The position numbers and the translations under genes were made by a program. The notes under the pieces are model-generated. The model worked only from the letters and a program-made list of their open reading frames with translations, did not search any database and was not told the origin of the DNA. This document shows positions 54,881-63,767 of a stretch of DNA of 64,000 nucleotides, piece after piece (the stretch's first letter is position 1; every line of letters starts with the position of its first letter). The stretch spans positions 2,542,001 to 2,606,000 of the forward strand of contig CP119313.1 of assembly GCA_029202485.1 (NCBI GenBank), written 5' to 3'. This DNA is from Candidatus Pedobacter colombiensis. GTDB lineage: Bacteria; Bacteroidota; Bacteroidia; Sphingobacteriales; Sphingobacteriaceae.

Positions 54881-55219
54881 CTACTTGCCGTTCAGTAGCA
54901 TTTTGAATTCGTAAAGGAATTTACGTTCACCTTTCTCGCCTAAATCTGCTAAAAGTTTCAAGAGCTTATTTACATCTATCGTTATACCATTATAGTTGGC
55001 TTGGTCGTTAACTTGGTCGTTTATTGGAAATGTCATCCTGGTAAAATTTTCCATAAACCGGAAACATTCTTTAGGATAACTTTCTAAAATTCTTGGTACA
55101 CCTGAACCTAATTGTTCTACCATATCTAAATCTCTGAAAACTCGCATTAGTTCTTTGTTTCTAGGAATAGAAACTCCTTCAAAAAACTCTTCCTGATTTA
55201 ATGCGTCAGGTTGCGATTC
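54881..55219 (-). pseudogene. C-terminal fragment of an AlbA/RecG-like ATP-binding protein
   Basis: The segment DALNQEEFFEGVSIPRNKEL, then MRVFRDLDMVEQLGSGVPRI, is the C-terminal half of AlbA-2/HATPase_4-type regulators in this phylum. In the frame before it a GH130 fragment occurs, separated by a TAA, so two gene pieces are fused in register. No N-terminal AlbA domain exists. Confidence 0.6.
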
Positions 55220-55435
55220 TTACTCAAATTCAGGAGTCAAGAGCGGGATATCAAAACGTTCTTTAACTGTTAAAGGCCCATCTAATTTACAAAAACCTAT
55301 ACTGGAATAGTTTCCTTTTCTCACTGCTCTGTAGAATAAATAAAGAAAATCCCCTTCGCTTATGATCGCAGGATTCAAAACCGCTTCATTCTCAAAGTCT
55401 AAATCTGTTTTTCTTAGTATTATATGATAAATCTC
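55220..55435 (-). pseudogene. GH130 phosphorylase N-terminal fragment
   Basis: 72 codons read EAVLNPAIISEGDFLYLFYR, AVRKGNYSSIGFCKLDGPLT, VKERFDIPLLTPEFE, which is the start of GH130 mannoside phosphorylases. The stop TAA takes the place of the family's Tyr (normally EF-x-Y-E), a possible nonsense mutation. It has no start codon; a stop lies just upstream. It is in the same frame as the AlbA-like fragment. Confidence 0.65.
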
Positions 55436-55620
55436 TTATTAATGAGTAAATTTACATCATCAGGTTTAGTGACATTTATATCTGTTTAAAGAAGTAAAAT
55501 CGAAGCCTTATTGTTTTTAAACTATATAATTCAATATACAACAGTATTTTAAAAATTAATTTTTAATCCTATATCGCACCCTATACATTTTGCCTTGTAG
55601 CTTTAGAAAATCAGGTTTAT

Positions 55621-56505
55621 ATGAAAAATGATCCGAAATTAATTAGTAATTATGAGTACAAAAAGTTCTTTCTTCCGGATATAACAACTCACAATCTCTT
55701 TAATAATTCCAACTTGCAACTGTATCGAATTGAAAATTACTTAAAAAAAATTGTAATACCAGTTAATCCCTATCAGACGACTTTTAACTTTCTGATTTTT
55801 GTAACAAAGGGATATGTAAAGCAACAGCTGGAAACAGCTGTTTTTGAAATTAATGCTAATGAAGCGCTAAATATTAAACAAGGAAACTTTACAGCAACAT
55901 TAGCCCTTTCAGAGGATGTTGAAGGTTTTTTTGTTATTTATGAAAATGAGGTTATCACTCAGATTGCGTTAAACAATAGCGTTTTAAAATTCTTTGACGC
56001 TTCTCTCTTCTCCATTTCAAACCCTACTACCATCAATTGGCTTATTCGTTTATTTGAATTATTAGAACAAGAATTAAACGAAGATAAACATAGTAATGCG
56101 ATAACTATAGCTCTTTTTCAATCCGTCTTATTAAAAATTATAGGCACAGAAAACAAAGAGAGCGGAGCGCTCAACCGCACAAGCTCAATCTCTTTTCATT
56201 TTAGGGAATTAGTACAGAAAAACCATATTAGTCATAAAACCATCGATTTTTATTCTGATTTATTACAAATATCAGATAATTATCTCAATAAATGTGTTAG
56301 GGAAACTACCGGGAAGCCCCCAAAACAATGGATAAGTGAAATTACGATCCAGCACAGTCAAATTCTTTTGCAAGATATTTCGAAAGAAATAGCAGAAATA
56401 GCGTTTGAATTAAATTATCAATCCCCTTCTTATTTTTCACGTATATTTAAAAAACTGGTAGGACAGTCTCCTTCTGAGTACCGATCACAGTTTTTAAAAC
56501 AATAA
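55621..56505 (+). CDS. AraC-family transcription regulator
   Basis: 294 residues. The C-terminal 100 residues have two HTHs: FYSDLLQISDNYLNKCVRET, GKPPKQWI, then EIAFELNYQSPSYFSRIFKK and LVGQSPSEYRSQF. The N-terminal half is a ligand-binding beta domain of the type common in Bacteroidota. It is convergent with the triple-RidA gene; a terminator separates them. Target genes cannot be read from the sequence. Confidence 0.92.
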   Translation: MKNDPKLISNYEYKKFFLPDITTHNLFNNSNLQLYRIENYLKKIVIPVNPYQTTFNFLIFVTKGYVKQQLETAVFEINANEALNIKQGNFTATLALSEDVEGFFVIYENEVITQIALNNSVLKFFDASLFSISNPTTINWLIRLFELLEQELNEDKHSNAITIALFQSVLLKIIGTENKESGALNRTSSISFHFRELVQKNHISHKTIDFYSDLLQISDNYLNKCVRETTGKPPKQWISEITIQHSQILLQDISKEIAEIAFELNYQSPSYFSRIFKKLVGQSPSEYRSQFLKQ

Positions 56506-56530
56506 AATTTACAATTTAGTTCTAAAAGTG

Positions 56531-56578
56531 AAAACGCTTATAAAGGATATTTAAAAATCCTGTTATAAGCGTTTTTTT
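56531..56578. terminator. Terminator between araC-like and ridA-like genes
   Basis: Arms 56531-56548 and 56557-56574 (one bulge) around an A/T-rich loop, followed by TTTTTTT on the + strand. It serves the AraC gene. Confidence 0.8.
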
Positions 56579-56656
56579 ATTCTCTAAAAAGACCCTGCTA
56601 CAAAATAAGCGAAGTTTTTCAGTGACATGAGATCAAAACATAAAATAATCTCGTAT

Positions 56657-57886
56657 TTAGGCAGGTGTGCCTTCACTGTTGGATGCAACAGCATCAACTT
56701 GGATCAAAGCATTCATAGGAATAGCAGCAACGCCAATTGTTGTTCTTGCAGGCAAGTCGTTTTTGAAAAATGCTGTGTAGATTTCGTTTATAGCATCAAT
56801 ATCTCCAATATTTTTAAGTTGGATATTTATTTTAACAATATCGTCCATATTGTGGTCGATACTTTCTAAAATTGCATTGATATTGTTTAAACACTGCCCA
56901 GCCTGCTCTTTGATACCACCAACTACTACTTCATTCGTTTTTGGGTCTAACGGTAATTGACCTGAAATATGATTGTAATGAGAATAAGCAACGGTGTGTG
57001 CATACGAAACTTTTGGTGCATTTTCTGTGTTGCTTGATTCGATTACCAGTAAGCGGGCGTCTTCAGGAAGTTGTGGAGGTGTTCCATCACCGTGTGATAC
57101 AACAGTATCAATTTGTACCAAAGCCCCCATAGGTAAAGCTGAAGCATTTACAATTGTTCTCGCGGGAACATAATTTGGAAAGAATTTTGCCAAAACTCCG
57201 TTTACTACTTCAACATCTGAGATATTTTTAAGAAAAATAGTTGTTTTAACAACATCGTTCATAACGTGGCCGATACTTTCTAAAATTGCTTTAATGTTTT
57301 TTAAGCACTGCTCAGTCTGCTCTTTTACATTACCAGCTACTATTTTGCCCGATTGAGGATCGATCGGTAATTGCGATGAAATATTGTTATAATGAGAAAA
57401 TGCTACGGTCTGCGCATGTATGCTCTTTGGTGCATTTTCAGTATTTCTAGTCACTTTAATCAGATCTAAAGCTTTTTGTGGAGTCGTACCTTCACCGTTT
57501 GAGATAAGAGCATCTATTTGTAACAAAGCACCATCCATAATAGGTAAGGCATCCACTGCAACAGTTGTACGTGTAGGAAGGTGGCTTTTGAAGAATGTTT
57601 TATAAACTTCGTCTACGGCCTCAGTGTCTGAAATATCCTTTAGAAAAATAGTCATTTTAACAACATCGTCCATAACATGGTCGATACTTTCGACAATCGC
57701 TTGAATATTTGCTAAGCATTGCTTTGTCTGCTCTTTTATTGTATTACCAACAATTTTCCCCGTTTTAGCATCAATAGGTAATTGCGCTGAAATATTGTTG
57801 TAATGAGAGAATGCTACTGTTTGTGTTGAAACAGGGTTTTTTGGTGCATTTTCTGTGTTTCTTGAATTTTTTTTAATGTCGCTCAT
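56657..57886 (-). CDS. Triple RidA/YjgF domain fusion
   Basis: 409 residues made of three consecutive RidA domains (about 10-125, 145-262, 285-400). Each has the repeat mark NTENAPK, AFSHYNNISAQLPIDAKTGK (or its variant), KEQTKQCLANIQAIVESIDH, and the key Arg in LPTRTTVAVDALP, VPARTIVNASALP and LPARTTIGVAAIP. RidA deaminates reactive enamines and normally forms a homotrimer with sites at the interfaces; one chain with three domains could make a pseudo-trimer alone. No signal peptide is seen. It lies 53 bases downstream of the TonB receptor gene on the same strand. Confidence 0.92.
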   Translation of the reverse strand: MSDIKKNSRNTENAPKNPVSTQTVAFSHYNNISAQLPIDAKTGKIVGNTIKEQTKQCLANIQAIVESIDHVMDDVVKMTIFLKDISDTEAVDEVYKTFFKSHLPTRTTVAVDALPIMDGALLQIDALISNGEGTTPQKALDLIKVTRNTENAPKSIHAQTVAFSHYNNISSQLPIDPQSGKIVAGNVKEQTEQCLKNIKAILESIGHVMNDVVKTTIFLKNISDVEVVNGVLAKFFPNYVPARTIVNASALPMGALVQIDTVVSHGDGTPPQLPEDARLLVIESSNTENAPKVSYAHTVAYSHYNHISGQLPLDPKTNEVVVGGIKEQAGQCLNNINAILESIDHNMDDIVKINIQLKNIGDIDAINEIYTAFFKNDLPARTTIGVAAIPMNALIQVDAVASNSEGTPA

Positions 57887-57939
57887 AATATTATTTGTTG
57901 TATGTATTTATTTTTTGTTTAATTCTATTTGTGTAAGCA

Positions 57940-59964
57940 TTAAAATCTATAACTTATTCCTGCTTTTATAGCCAGGGGCGTCCCGGGCGTAAAACATAAT
58001 TCTGATACTGAACTTGTTTCATTTCTAAGTCTGGTTTCTGTTTCAAATTGCGCTTCGTTCCATTTGCGGTCAAAGATATTTTGAACCTGCAGATTTACTT
58101 CCCATTTTTTCTTTCCATATACCAGTACAAGATCATTGACCAAATAACCTCTGGTTCTTACTGAATTATCTTCAGTAGCAGGTTTTGAATCCATATAACG
58201 GTATCTTAGATTTGCCAAAAAGCCTGAAAGAAGTTTTACCGCTACTCCTCCAGTACTTGTAAGGGCAGGAACTAATGGAATATAATCTTCTCCTTTAGGC
58301 TTTTCGACGGCACGTGCATGCGCATAATTGATGTCTCCATCCAGGTATAACCATGAAAATGGTTGGTATCGCAAACTTAAGTCCAGCCCCCAACGACATG
58401 TTTTCCCTGATGGTTCTACGACAGCTTCATCTCCCACATAGACAAACTCTTGTTGTAAAAACATTTGCCAAATGGCAGGTTGAATAATTATATTGGCTGT
58501 TGGTCGAAGAATAACTCCCAGATCACTTCCAAAAGAATAAGGCAGTATGTCTTTGCCATCCTGTGCAACCACAACTCTAACGTCATTTGAGTGAAAACCA
58601 AAGCCAGATTTAACATACCACTGTACATTACTATTTTGCGTATAGGAAATATTCAGTTTCGGACTTACTCTTGTCGCCGAAGCTTCTTGAGCGGCGGGAA
58701 TACTTACAAGTCGATTGTGAAGATTAAAAACAAAATGATCTAAACGTACTGCGGGGTTTATCGTCCATTTCCCGACTCTCCAATCAATTGTACTATAACC
58801 ATGAACATTAATTTCGGTCGCAGATACATCAGACATTCTGTCCAACAATAGATCACGCTGAAAAACATGACTCAATTGTAAATCTTTGATATCATCCAGA
58901 CGTAAACCTAGTCCAGAGGTCCAGGTCATACTACTATTCTCAAATACAAACCTTCGAATATACTTGTTCTCAAAACCATAAATAGAACGATTGTCGGTCT
59001 GCTGAATCTCATCTCCATGAACAGGATCTTTCAGAAAAAAAGTAAAATCTGAAAATAGATTAAAATCATACTTAGAATAGAATAAATTACTGGAAACCTC
59101 TTCTTTTTCACTAGCCAGATACCTATAGCTTACCGCAAAGTTTGTTCTTGCAGTACTTCCACCTTCAGTAGGATCTATAGACCCCCATCTACTAATAATC
59201 CCTTGTTCTACAGCTCTTTCAGGAATCTGACCTGAAGCATTCCAGCCCGAGGTAAATGTAGACCCCAGAATGGATAGATATTGTTTCCTATCAATCCATT
59301 GATTGTATTTGGCTAAAAAATTAATACGATTAAAATGCTGTTTGATATCAAATGGTCCATCAGAATAATTGAACTCGCTCGCTACATAGAAATTCTTATC
59401 CTGACTATTTTTATTTAAAAGATTGATCATCGTTACGGCACGTATGGTATTAAAAGAACCACCTTCAATTTTGAAAAGATTATTCTCTAATTTGTCAAAT
59501 GTGTTAAAATTCACATATCCAGAGGTATTAAAATCTCCTTTATCAGCATAATAAGATCCTTTGCCAAAATCGATATCCCTGATCGTTTCTGGAATCAGAA
59601 AGTGTAAATCAGCATATCCTTGTCCATGTGCATGTGAGACTATATTTACTGGTATGCCATCAGCCATAACGCTGATATCGGTTCCATGATCATTATCAAA
59701 ACCGCGCAAAAATATTTGTTCTGCCTTACCACCACCAGCATGCTGAGCAATAAATAGTCCGGGAACCTTTCGCAATAAATCCTGCGCGGAATTTACTGGT
59801 ATCATTTTTAAATCGACTTTCATTATCTGCTTTCTGAAATCGCTGTTACTAATAATTATTTCACGTAGATGTACCGTATCTGCTTCTGACTTATTTACCA
59901 CCTGAGCCAATCCATTTTGTCCTGATAACAGTAGTACAATCCCAATAAAAAGTTTGCCTCTCAT
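57940..59964 (-). CDS. TonB-dependent receptor of the urease locus
   Basis: 674 residues with a signal peptide (MRGKLFIGIVLLLSGQNGLA), plug domain (LREIIISNSDFRKQ, AQDLLRKVPGLFIAQHAGGG, QIFLRGFDNDHGTDISVMAD) and barrel ending in LAIKAGISYRF. It has no carboxypeptidase-like or STN extension. It is 22 bases downstream of the urea transporter in the urease cluster, which suggests nickel chelate (or urea-related) uptake. Substrate is inferred from location only. Confidence 0.88.
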   Translation of the reverse strand: MRGKLFIGIVLLLSGQNGLAQVVNKSEADTVHLREIIISNSDFRKQIMKVDLKMIPVNSAQDLLRKVPGLFIAQHAGGGKAEQIFLRGFDNDHGTDISVMADGIPVNIVSHAHGQGYADLHFLIPETIRDIDFGKGSYYADKGDFNTSGYVNFNTFDKLENNLFKIEGGSFNTIRAVTMINLLNKNSQDKNFYVASEFNYSDGPFDIKQHFNRINFLAKYNQWIDRKQYLSILGSTFTSGWNASGQIPERAVEQGIISRWGSIDPTEGGSTARTNFAVSYRYLASEKEEVSSNLFYSKYDFNLFSDFTFFLKDPVHGDEIQQTDNRSIYGFENKYIRRFVFENSSMTWTSGLGLRLDDIKDLQLSHVFQRDLLLDRMSDVSATEINVHGYSTIDWRVGKWTINPAVRLDHFVFNLHNRLVSIPAAQEASATRVSPKLNISYTQNSNVQWYVKSGFGFHSNDVRVVVAQDGKDILPYSFGSDLGVILRPTANIIIQPAIWQMFLQQEFVYVGDEAVVEPSGKTCRWGLDLSLRYQPFSWLYLDGDINYAHARAVEKPKGEDYIPLVPALTSTGGVAVKLLSGFLANLRYRYMDSKPATEDNSVRTRGYLVNDLVLVYGKKKWEVNLQVQNIFDRKWNEAQFETETRLRNETSSVSELCFTPGTPLAIKAGISYRF

Positions 59965-59986
59965 TACGATTTATCTTCTTCTATAA

Positions 59987-60868
59987 TTAATGGCTCCTGT
60001 TTTTTATTTTATTTTCAAAATGACTCACCAGCTTTTTTAGAGCAACAATCACCCACATAGATAAAACAAATGGGAACGTAAGGGTAATCCAGCCATTCTC
60101 CATCATAGAAACATCGAAGTAGGTTGCAATTACTACAGATATAAATACATAAACTCCATCCCTCGGTTTTATTCCACTACATGCAATTCCGCATAAAACT
60201 GCATTAAAGCTAAACATGCCATCATTGATTAATTGCACAGAATCCTTATCAAAACGTGCAACGGCTCCCGCGATAAGCGCTCCCATGAGTCCATACAAGG
60301 CCGCAGTAGGATTTTTCACAAAGACACCTAAGAAAAACAATAATCCCGCTAAGAGACTTCCTTGAAATATCACCTGGCCATATGCATGGGCAACCACTGT
60401 GAAGTCTCTTAATTCACTTATTGTTGTTAAAGCTTTAGGAACGTTTAAAGTGGCAAGACCAAAGTGTTTAATTGTCAAAACAAAACCTGCCGTAACCACG
60501 ATAAATGGAAAAGTAAAAAAGGGAATTTTTTTCCGAAGAGAAAATTCCATTAAAAACGTGCTGAGTATAGCCCCTAAAATAATTGTAAGCCATATAAATG
60601 GACTAGTTTCGAAGAAGAAAACCAATCCTACTCCAATTAGCGTCGCATTAAATCCGTACAAACCAGCTTTTATATTTTCGTCACTGAACTTACAAATCCT
60701 TGCTGTTGCAGTTCCGATGATAGAACACATCAAAGCAACAACGCCCATAAGTATAGAGTCATACGATATCGCAATTAAAAACAGTAAACCCGTCCAGGCA
60801 CTTTCCTGAAGCATGATTTGACCAATGCCCTTGAGTACAGTTTCTACTATTGCTTTTATTTTTTTCAT
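59987..60868 (-). CDS. Urea transporter (UT family)
   Basis: 293 residues from the Met at 60868 (MKKIKAIVETVLKGIGQIML); the longer frame from 60937 would overlap the ureH-like gene. Family motifs: GLYGFNATLIGVGLVFFFE and DGMFSFNAVLCGIACSGIKP, the paired half-sites of UT channels, among about ten helices. It carries urea down its gradient for cytoplasmic urease. It follows the UreH-like gene and precedes the TonB receptor. Confidence 0.88.
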   Translation of the reverse strand: MKKIKAIVETVLKGIGQIMLQESAWTGLLFLIAISYDSILMGVVALMCSIIGTATARICKFSDENIKAGLYGFNATLIGVGLVFFFETSPFIWLTIILGAILSTFLMEFSLRKKIPFFTFPFIVVTAGFVLTIKHFGLATLNVPKALTTISELRDFTVVAHAYGQVIFQGSLLAGLLFFLGVFVKNPTAALYGLMGALIAGAVARFDKDSVQLINDGMFSFNAVLCGIACSGIKPRDGVYVFISVVIATYFDVSMMENGWITLTFPFVLSMWVIVALKKLVSHFENKIKNRSH

Positions 60869-60903
60869 TTTTTTATATTTATACAAGTAAAAAATTGTTT
60901 GAA

Positions 60904-61602
60904 TTACCAACCAAAAAAGACCATCCCAACACCGCATGCTAAAACTACTGCTCCACTAATTGCAGGAGTATAACGTTCGAATCTTTCTGTTTTGAAAAAA
61001 GAATATCCATAAACTCCCAAAAGTACCATTCCAAGCATAGTCAAAACTGTGCTTAGTGTAAATACACCGATAAGAGTGGAAATTTCCGGAACGGAACGAT
61101 TCAATCCTGAATAGAATAGCAGGGGAATCAGTGGTTCACTTGGCCCCATCACAAAAATGGCAAATAACACCAATGGGGTTACTTTAATTCGATTTGCAGG
61201 CATAACCACTTCCCCGTGTTTGTGCGAATACACAAATACATCTTCCCCCATCACATCAAAGTGCTTGTGTGCTTTATTTTTGTAAGCAGCCCAAAGCCCA
61301 TAACAAAAGTAAATTGCGCCAAATAAAAGCAGCGCCCAGCTCGCAATGTTACCGCGGAAATCCTGAAAAAATGTTATTTTATTGATTTGCCAGCCTAAGA
61401 AAACTCCAACAAGTCCTAAAACTACTGAACTCAGAATATGTCCTAAACCGCAAACAATGGTAAGCATAATTGTTCTGGACATATTCCATTTGCGTGAACG
61501 CGATAAAACAATAAATGGCAAATAATGATCAGGACCCGAAGCAGTATGAAAAAAACTGATACTGATGGCTGTAATTGATAATGCTATTAAATTTGAATCC
61601 AT
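60904..61602 (-). CDS. ureH: UreH-like nickel/urease accessory membrane protein
   Basis: 232 residues, about six membrane helices. The first helix carries HTASGPDH, the His/Asp motif of nickel-type permeases; VCGLGHILSSVVLGLVGVFL and FVMGPSEPLIPLLFY are further conserved stretches. UreH proteins supply nickel for urease. It is 7 bases from ureD upstream. Nickel specificity is from family knowledge. Confidence 0.85.
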   Translation of the reverse strand: MDSNLIALSITAISISFFHTASGPDHYLPFIVLSRSRKWNMSRTIMLTIVCGLGHILSSVVLGLVGVFLGWQINKITFFQDFRGNIASWALLLFGAIYFCYGLWAAYKNKAHKHFDVMGEDVFVYSHKHGEVVMPANRIKVTPLVLFAIFVMGPSEPLIPLLFYSGLNRSVPEISTLIGVFTLSTVLTMLGMVLLGVYGYSFFKTERFERYTPAISGAVVLACGVGMVFFGW

Positions 61603-61609
61603 AAGCTGC

Positions 61610-62407
61610 TTAAATTAGTATTGCTATTTTTTCTTCCCAAAGCACGCTCTGTACCTTTCTGAAGAAATCAAACATCTGCTCTCCTCCGTTGCCTAGAATT
61701 CTAATGACAAAACCCCTGGCTTCAAGCGCACTGATTCCAAATGAGACATTTTCCAATTCTTCTAATTCTTTAAAAAAGTATTCGATATGATCTTCCACAT
61801 CTTCATTTTTTGTATTTAGATAGACCAAAGTTCCTTGATGCGTAAAGCCTTCCAGTAAACCCATAGCCGATAAGGGCATAATATCTGGTCTTAACAGGAC
61901 ATTGTCCTTTAAAATGAGTCGATCGTGGTGATATACTTCCAGTAAGTTCTGAAAATGAGCGTATTTAAAAGTTTCTCCGTGATGTTTACGACCGCAGGTA
62001 ATGATTTCGCTTATTGTTAGCTCACAATCATCTTCGATGTTAATCTTGTTATGACTTTTGAAAGTAGAACCTTCATGAGGCACAACGGGATGTGGTACAT
62101 AAGAAAATGAAGCTCCTTTATCGATTTTGACACTCATGATTTGCGAAGCACTACCTTCCATATTAAACAATCGCTGGTAGGATTGAGATTGCAATTGCAA
62201 ACGTGCATTTTCTTTGACATTCACTTGAATATCATAGGCATCACCACTTAAAATTCCCGGCGATGAACTCATGATCATCAAATACGAAGCTCCATCTGAT
62301 TTATACTGTCCCACAGGAGTAATCCTGAAAGGCTGCGTAAAGTATGCATCTCTTAAAAATGATTGTCCCTCCCGTTCTTCTACTTCAATTTTTAGGGTAC
62401 TTAGCAT
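61610..62407 (-). CDS. ureD: Urease accessory protein UreD
   Basis: 265 residues. UreD features: YLMIMSSSPGILSGDAYDIQ, ARLQLQSQSYQRLFNMEGSA, FSYVPHPVVPHEGSTFKSHN, SEIITCGRKHHGETFKYAHF and RPDIMPLSAMGLLEGFTHQG. It binds apo-urease and, with UreF and UreG, delivers nickel. It starts 4 bases after ureG. Confidence 0.92.
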   Translation of the reverse strand: MLSTLKIEVEEREGQSFLRDAYFTQPFRITPVGQYKSDGASYLMIMSSSPGILSGDAYDIQVNVKENARLQLQSQSYQRLFNMEGSASQIMSVKIDKGASFSYVPHPVVPHEGSTFKSHNKINIEDDCELTISEIITCGRKHHGETFKYAHFQNLLEVYHHDRLILKDNVLLRPDIMPLSAMGLLEGFTHQGTLVYLNTKNEDVEDHIEYFFKELEELENVSFGISALEARGFVIRILGNGGEQMFDFFRKVQSVLWEEKIAILI

Positions 62408-62411
62408 TCGA

Positions 62412-63050
62412 TTATCGGATTAAATTTGGTTCTTCAACATCTTCCAGCAATGCATATTTCCTGATCCATCCTATAACCTCATCAATTCCTTCTGTAGATC
62501 TAAGGTTTGAGAACACAAATGGCGCTCCTTTTCTCATTCTCCTTGCATCATGTTCCATCACTTCGAGACTTGCACCCACATAAGGCGCTAAGTCAATTTT
62601 ATTAATCAAAAGTAAATCAGATCTTGTGATGCCCGGACCACCTTTGCGAGGGATTTTCTCTCCTTCGGCAACGTCAATTACAAAAATAGTCACGTCAGCA
62701 AGGTCTGGTGAAAAGGTTGCAGAAAGGTTATCTCCACCACTTTCGATAAGGATTAATTCGATATCGGGAAAGCGCGAAACCAATTCGTCTACAGCCTCCA
62801 GATTCATACTGGCATCTTCACGAATTGCTGTGTGAGGGCAACCTCCTGTTTCTACTCCTATGATTTTATCCTTTGGCAAAAGACTATTTTTCACCATATA
62901 TTCTGCATCTTCTTTAGTGTAGATATCATTGGTGATTACTCCTAAATTATAATCGTTTAGCATTTTTCGGCTTAAACGTTCTAATAATGCTGTCTTTCCT
63001 GATCCTACTGGTCCCGCAACTCCTATTTTTACATATTTTCTTTCTTCCAT
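62412..63050 (-). CDS. ureG: Urease accessory GTPase UreG
   Basis: 212 residues with P-loop GPVGSGKTALLERL (13-20), the metal-binding VETGGCPHTAIREDASMNLE, EIL/LILIESGGDNLSATFSPDL and IDVAEGEKIPRKGGPGI. UreG couples GTP hydrolysis to nickel insertion. It lies between ureF and ureD in the usual order, with 18 bases before ureF's end. Confidence 0.97.
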   Translation of the reverse strand: MEERKYVKIGVAGPVGSGKTALLERLSRKMLNDYNLGVITNDIYTKEDAEYMVKNSLLPKDKIIGVETGGCPHTAIREDASMNLEAVDELVSRFPDIELILIESGGDNLSATFSPDLADVTIFVIDVAEGEKIPRKGGPGITRSDLLLINKIDLAPYVGASLEVMEHDARRMRKGAPFVFSNLRSTEGIDEVIGWIRKYALLEDVEEPNLIR

Positions 63051-63068
63051 TTTTCTTTTTCTTGTTTT

Positions 63069-63767
63069 TTAAGACATGTATAATCTTGAATAAAGCCTCT
63101 CGTGTTGCATGCAGCGAATATCAAATGCGATATTGCAAAGTCCCACAAGCGCTCTATCTATTGTTAATGTTTCTTTTGCTAATTTTTTAATAAGGGATTG
63201 AAGTTCGAATAAAATATCTTGCCCTTCCAATTGTCCAAGAGGCACAAGCTTAACCGAGTTGGTAATCATCCCAATGGCTGCGTTGTAATAAAATGCAAAT
63301 AAGGCTTCGGCAAGTGGTATTTCTAATAACTGTGCGTACATCCCAAAGGCAATACAATAATGTGCACTAGCTTCTTTGTTCGCAATTGCTTTTTCATAGT
63401 CATTAATGATATCAAAAGCCTTTTGTCTGCGAAAAATTTTAATTAATCGAATCCCTAGTTTTTGGCTTGCCTCTCGTAACTCACGTGGACTCTTTAAAGC
63501 ACTACATTCTTGATCAAGTTTAATTATAGTTTCTAAATCATTATTAGCTGTTGCTTCATACGCTAGTTTTAGGAATGCTGCATCATTATATTTAATGTTA
63601 TACATTAACATGTTTGTAACAAATACTTTCGCTGAAGCTACAGTACATACCACCTCAACCTGAACGTAGGTCTCCAATCCATTGGAGTGGGAATATCCTC
63701 CAATAGGCAAAGTAGGATCTGCCAAATGAAGTAGACTTCCTAAATAGGTGTTTTCTATATTAGTCAT
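63069..63767 (-). CDS. ureF: Urease accessory protein UreF
   Basis: 232 residues: HLADPTLPIGGYSHSNGLET, ECSALKSPRELREASQKLGI, SAHYCIAFGMYAQLLEIPLA, and NSVKLVPLGQLEGQDILFEL are family motifs. It forms the UreD-UreF-UreG chaperone complex. It overlaps ureE by 8 bases. Confidence 0.95.
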   Translation of the reverse strand: MTNIENTYLGSLLHLADPTLPIGGYSHSNGLETYVQVEVVCTVASAKVFVTNMLMYNIKYNDAAFLKLAYEATANNDLETIIKLDQECSALKSPRELREASQKLGIRLIKIFRRQKAFDIINDYEKAIANKEASAHYCIAFGMYAQLLEIPLAEALFAFYYNAAIGMITNSVKLVPLGQLEGQDILFELQSLIKKLAKETLTIDRALVGLCNIAFDIRCMQHERLYSRLYMS

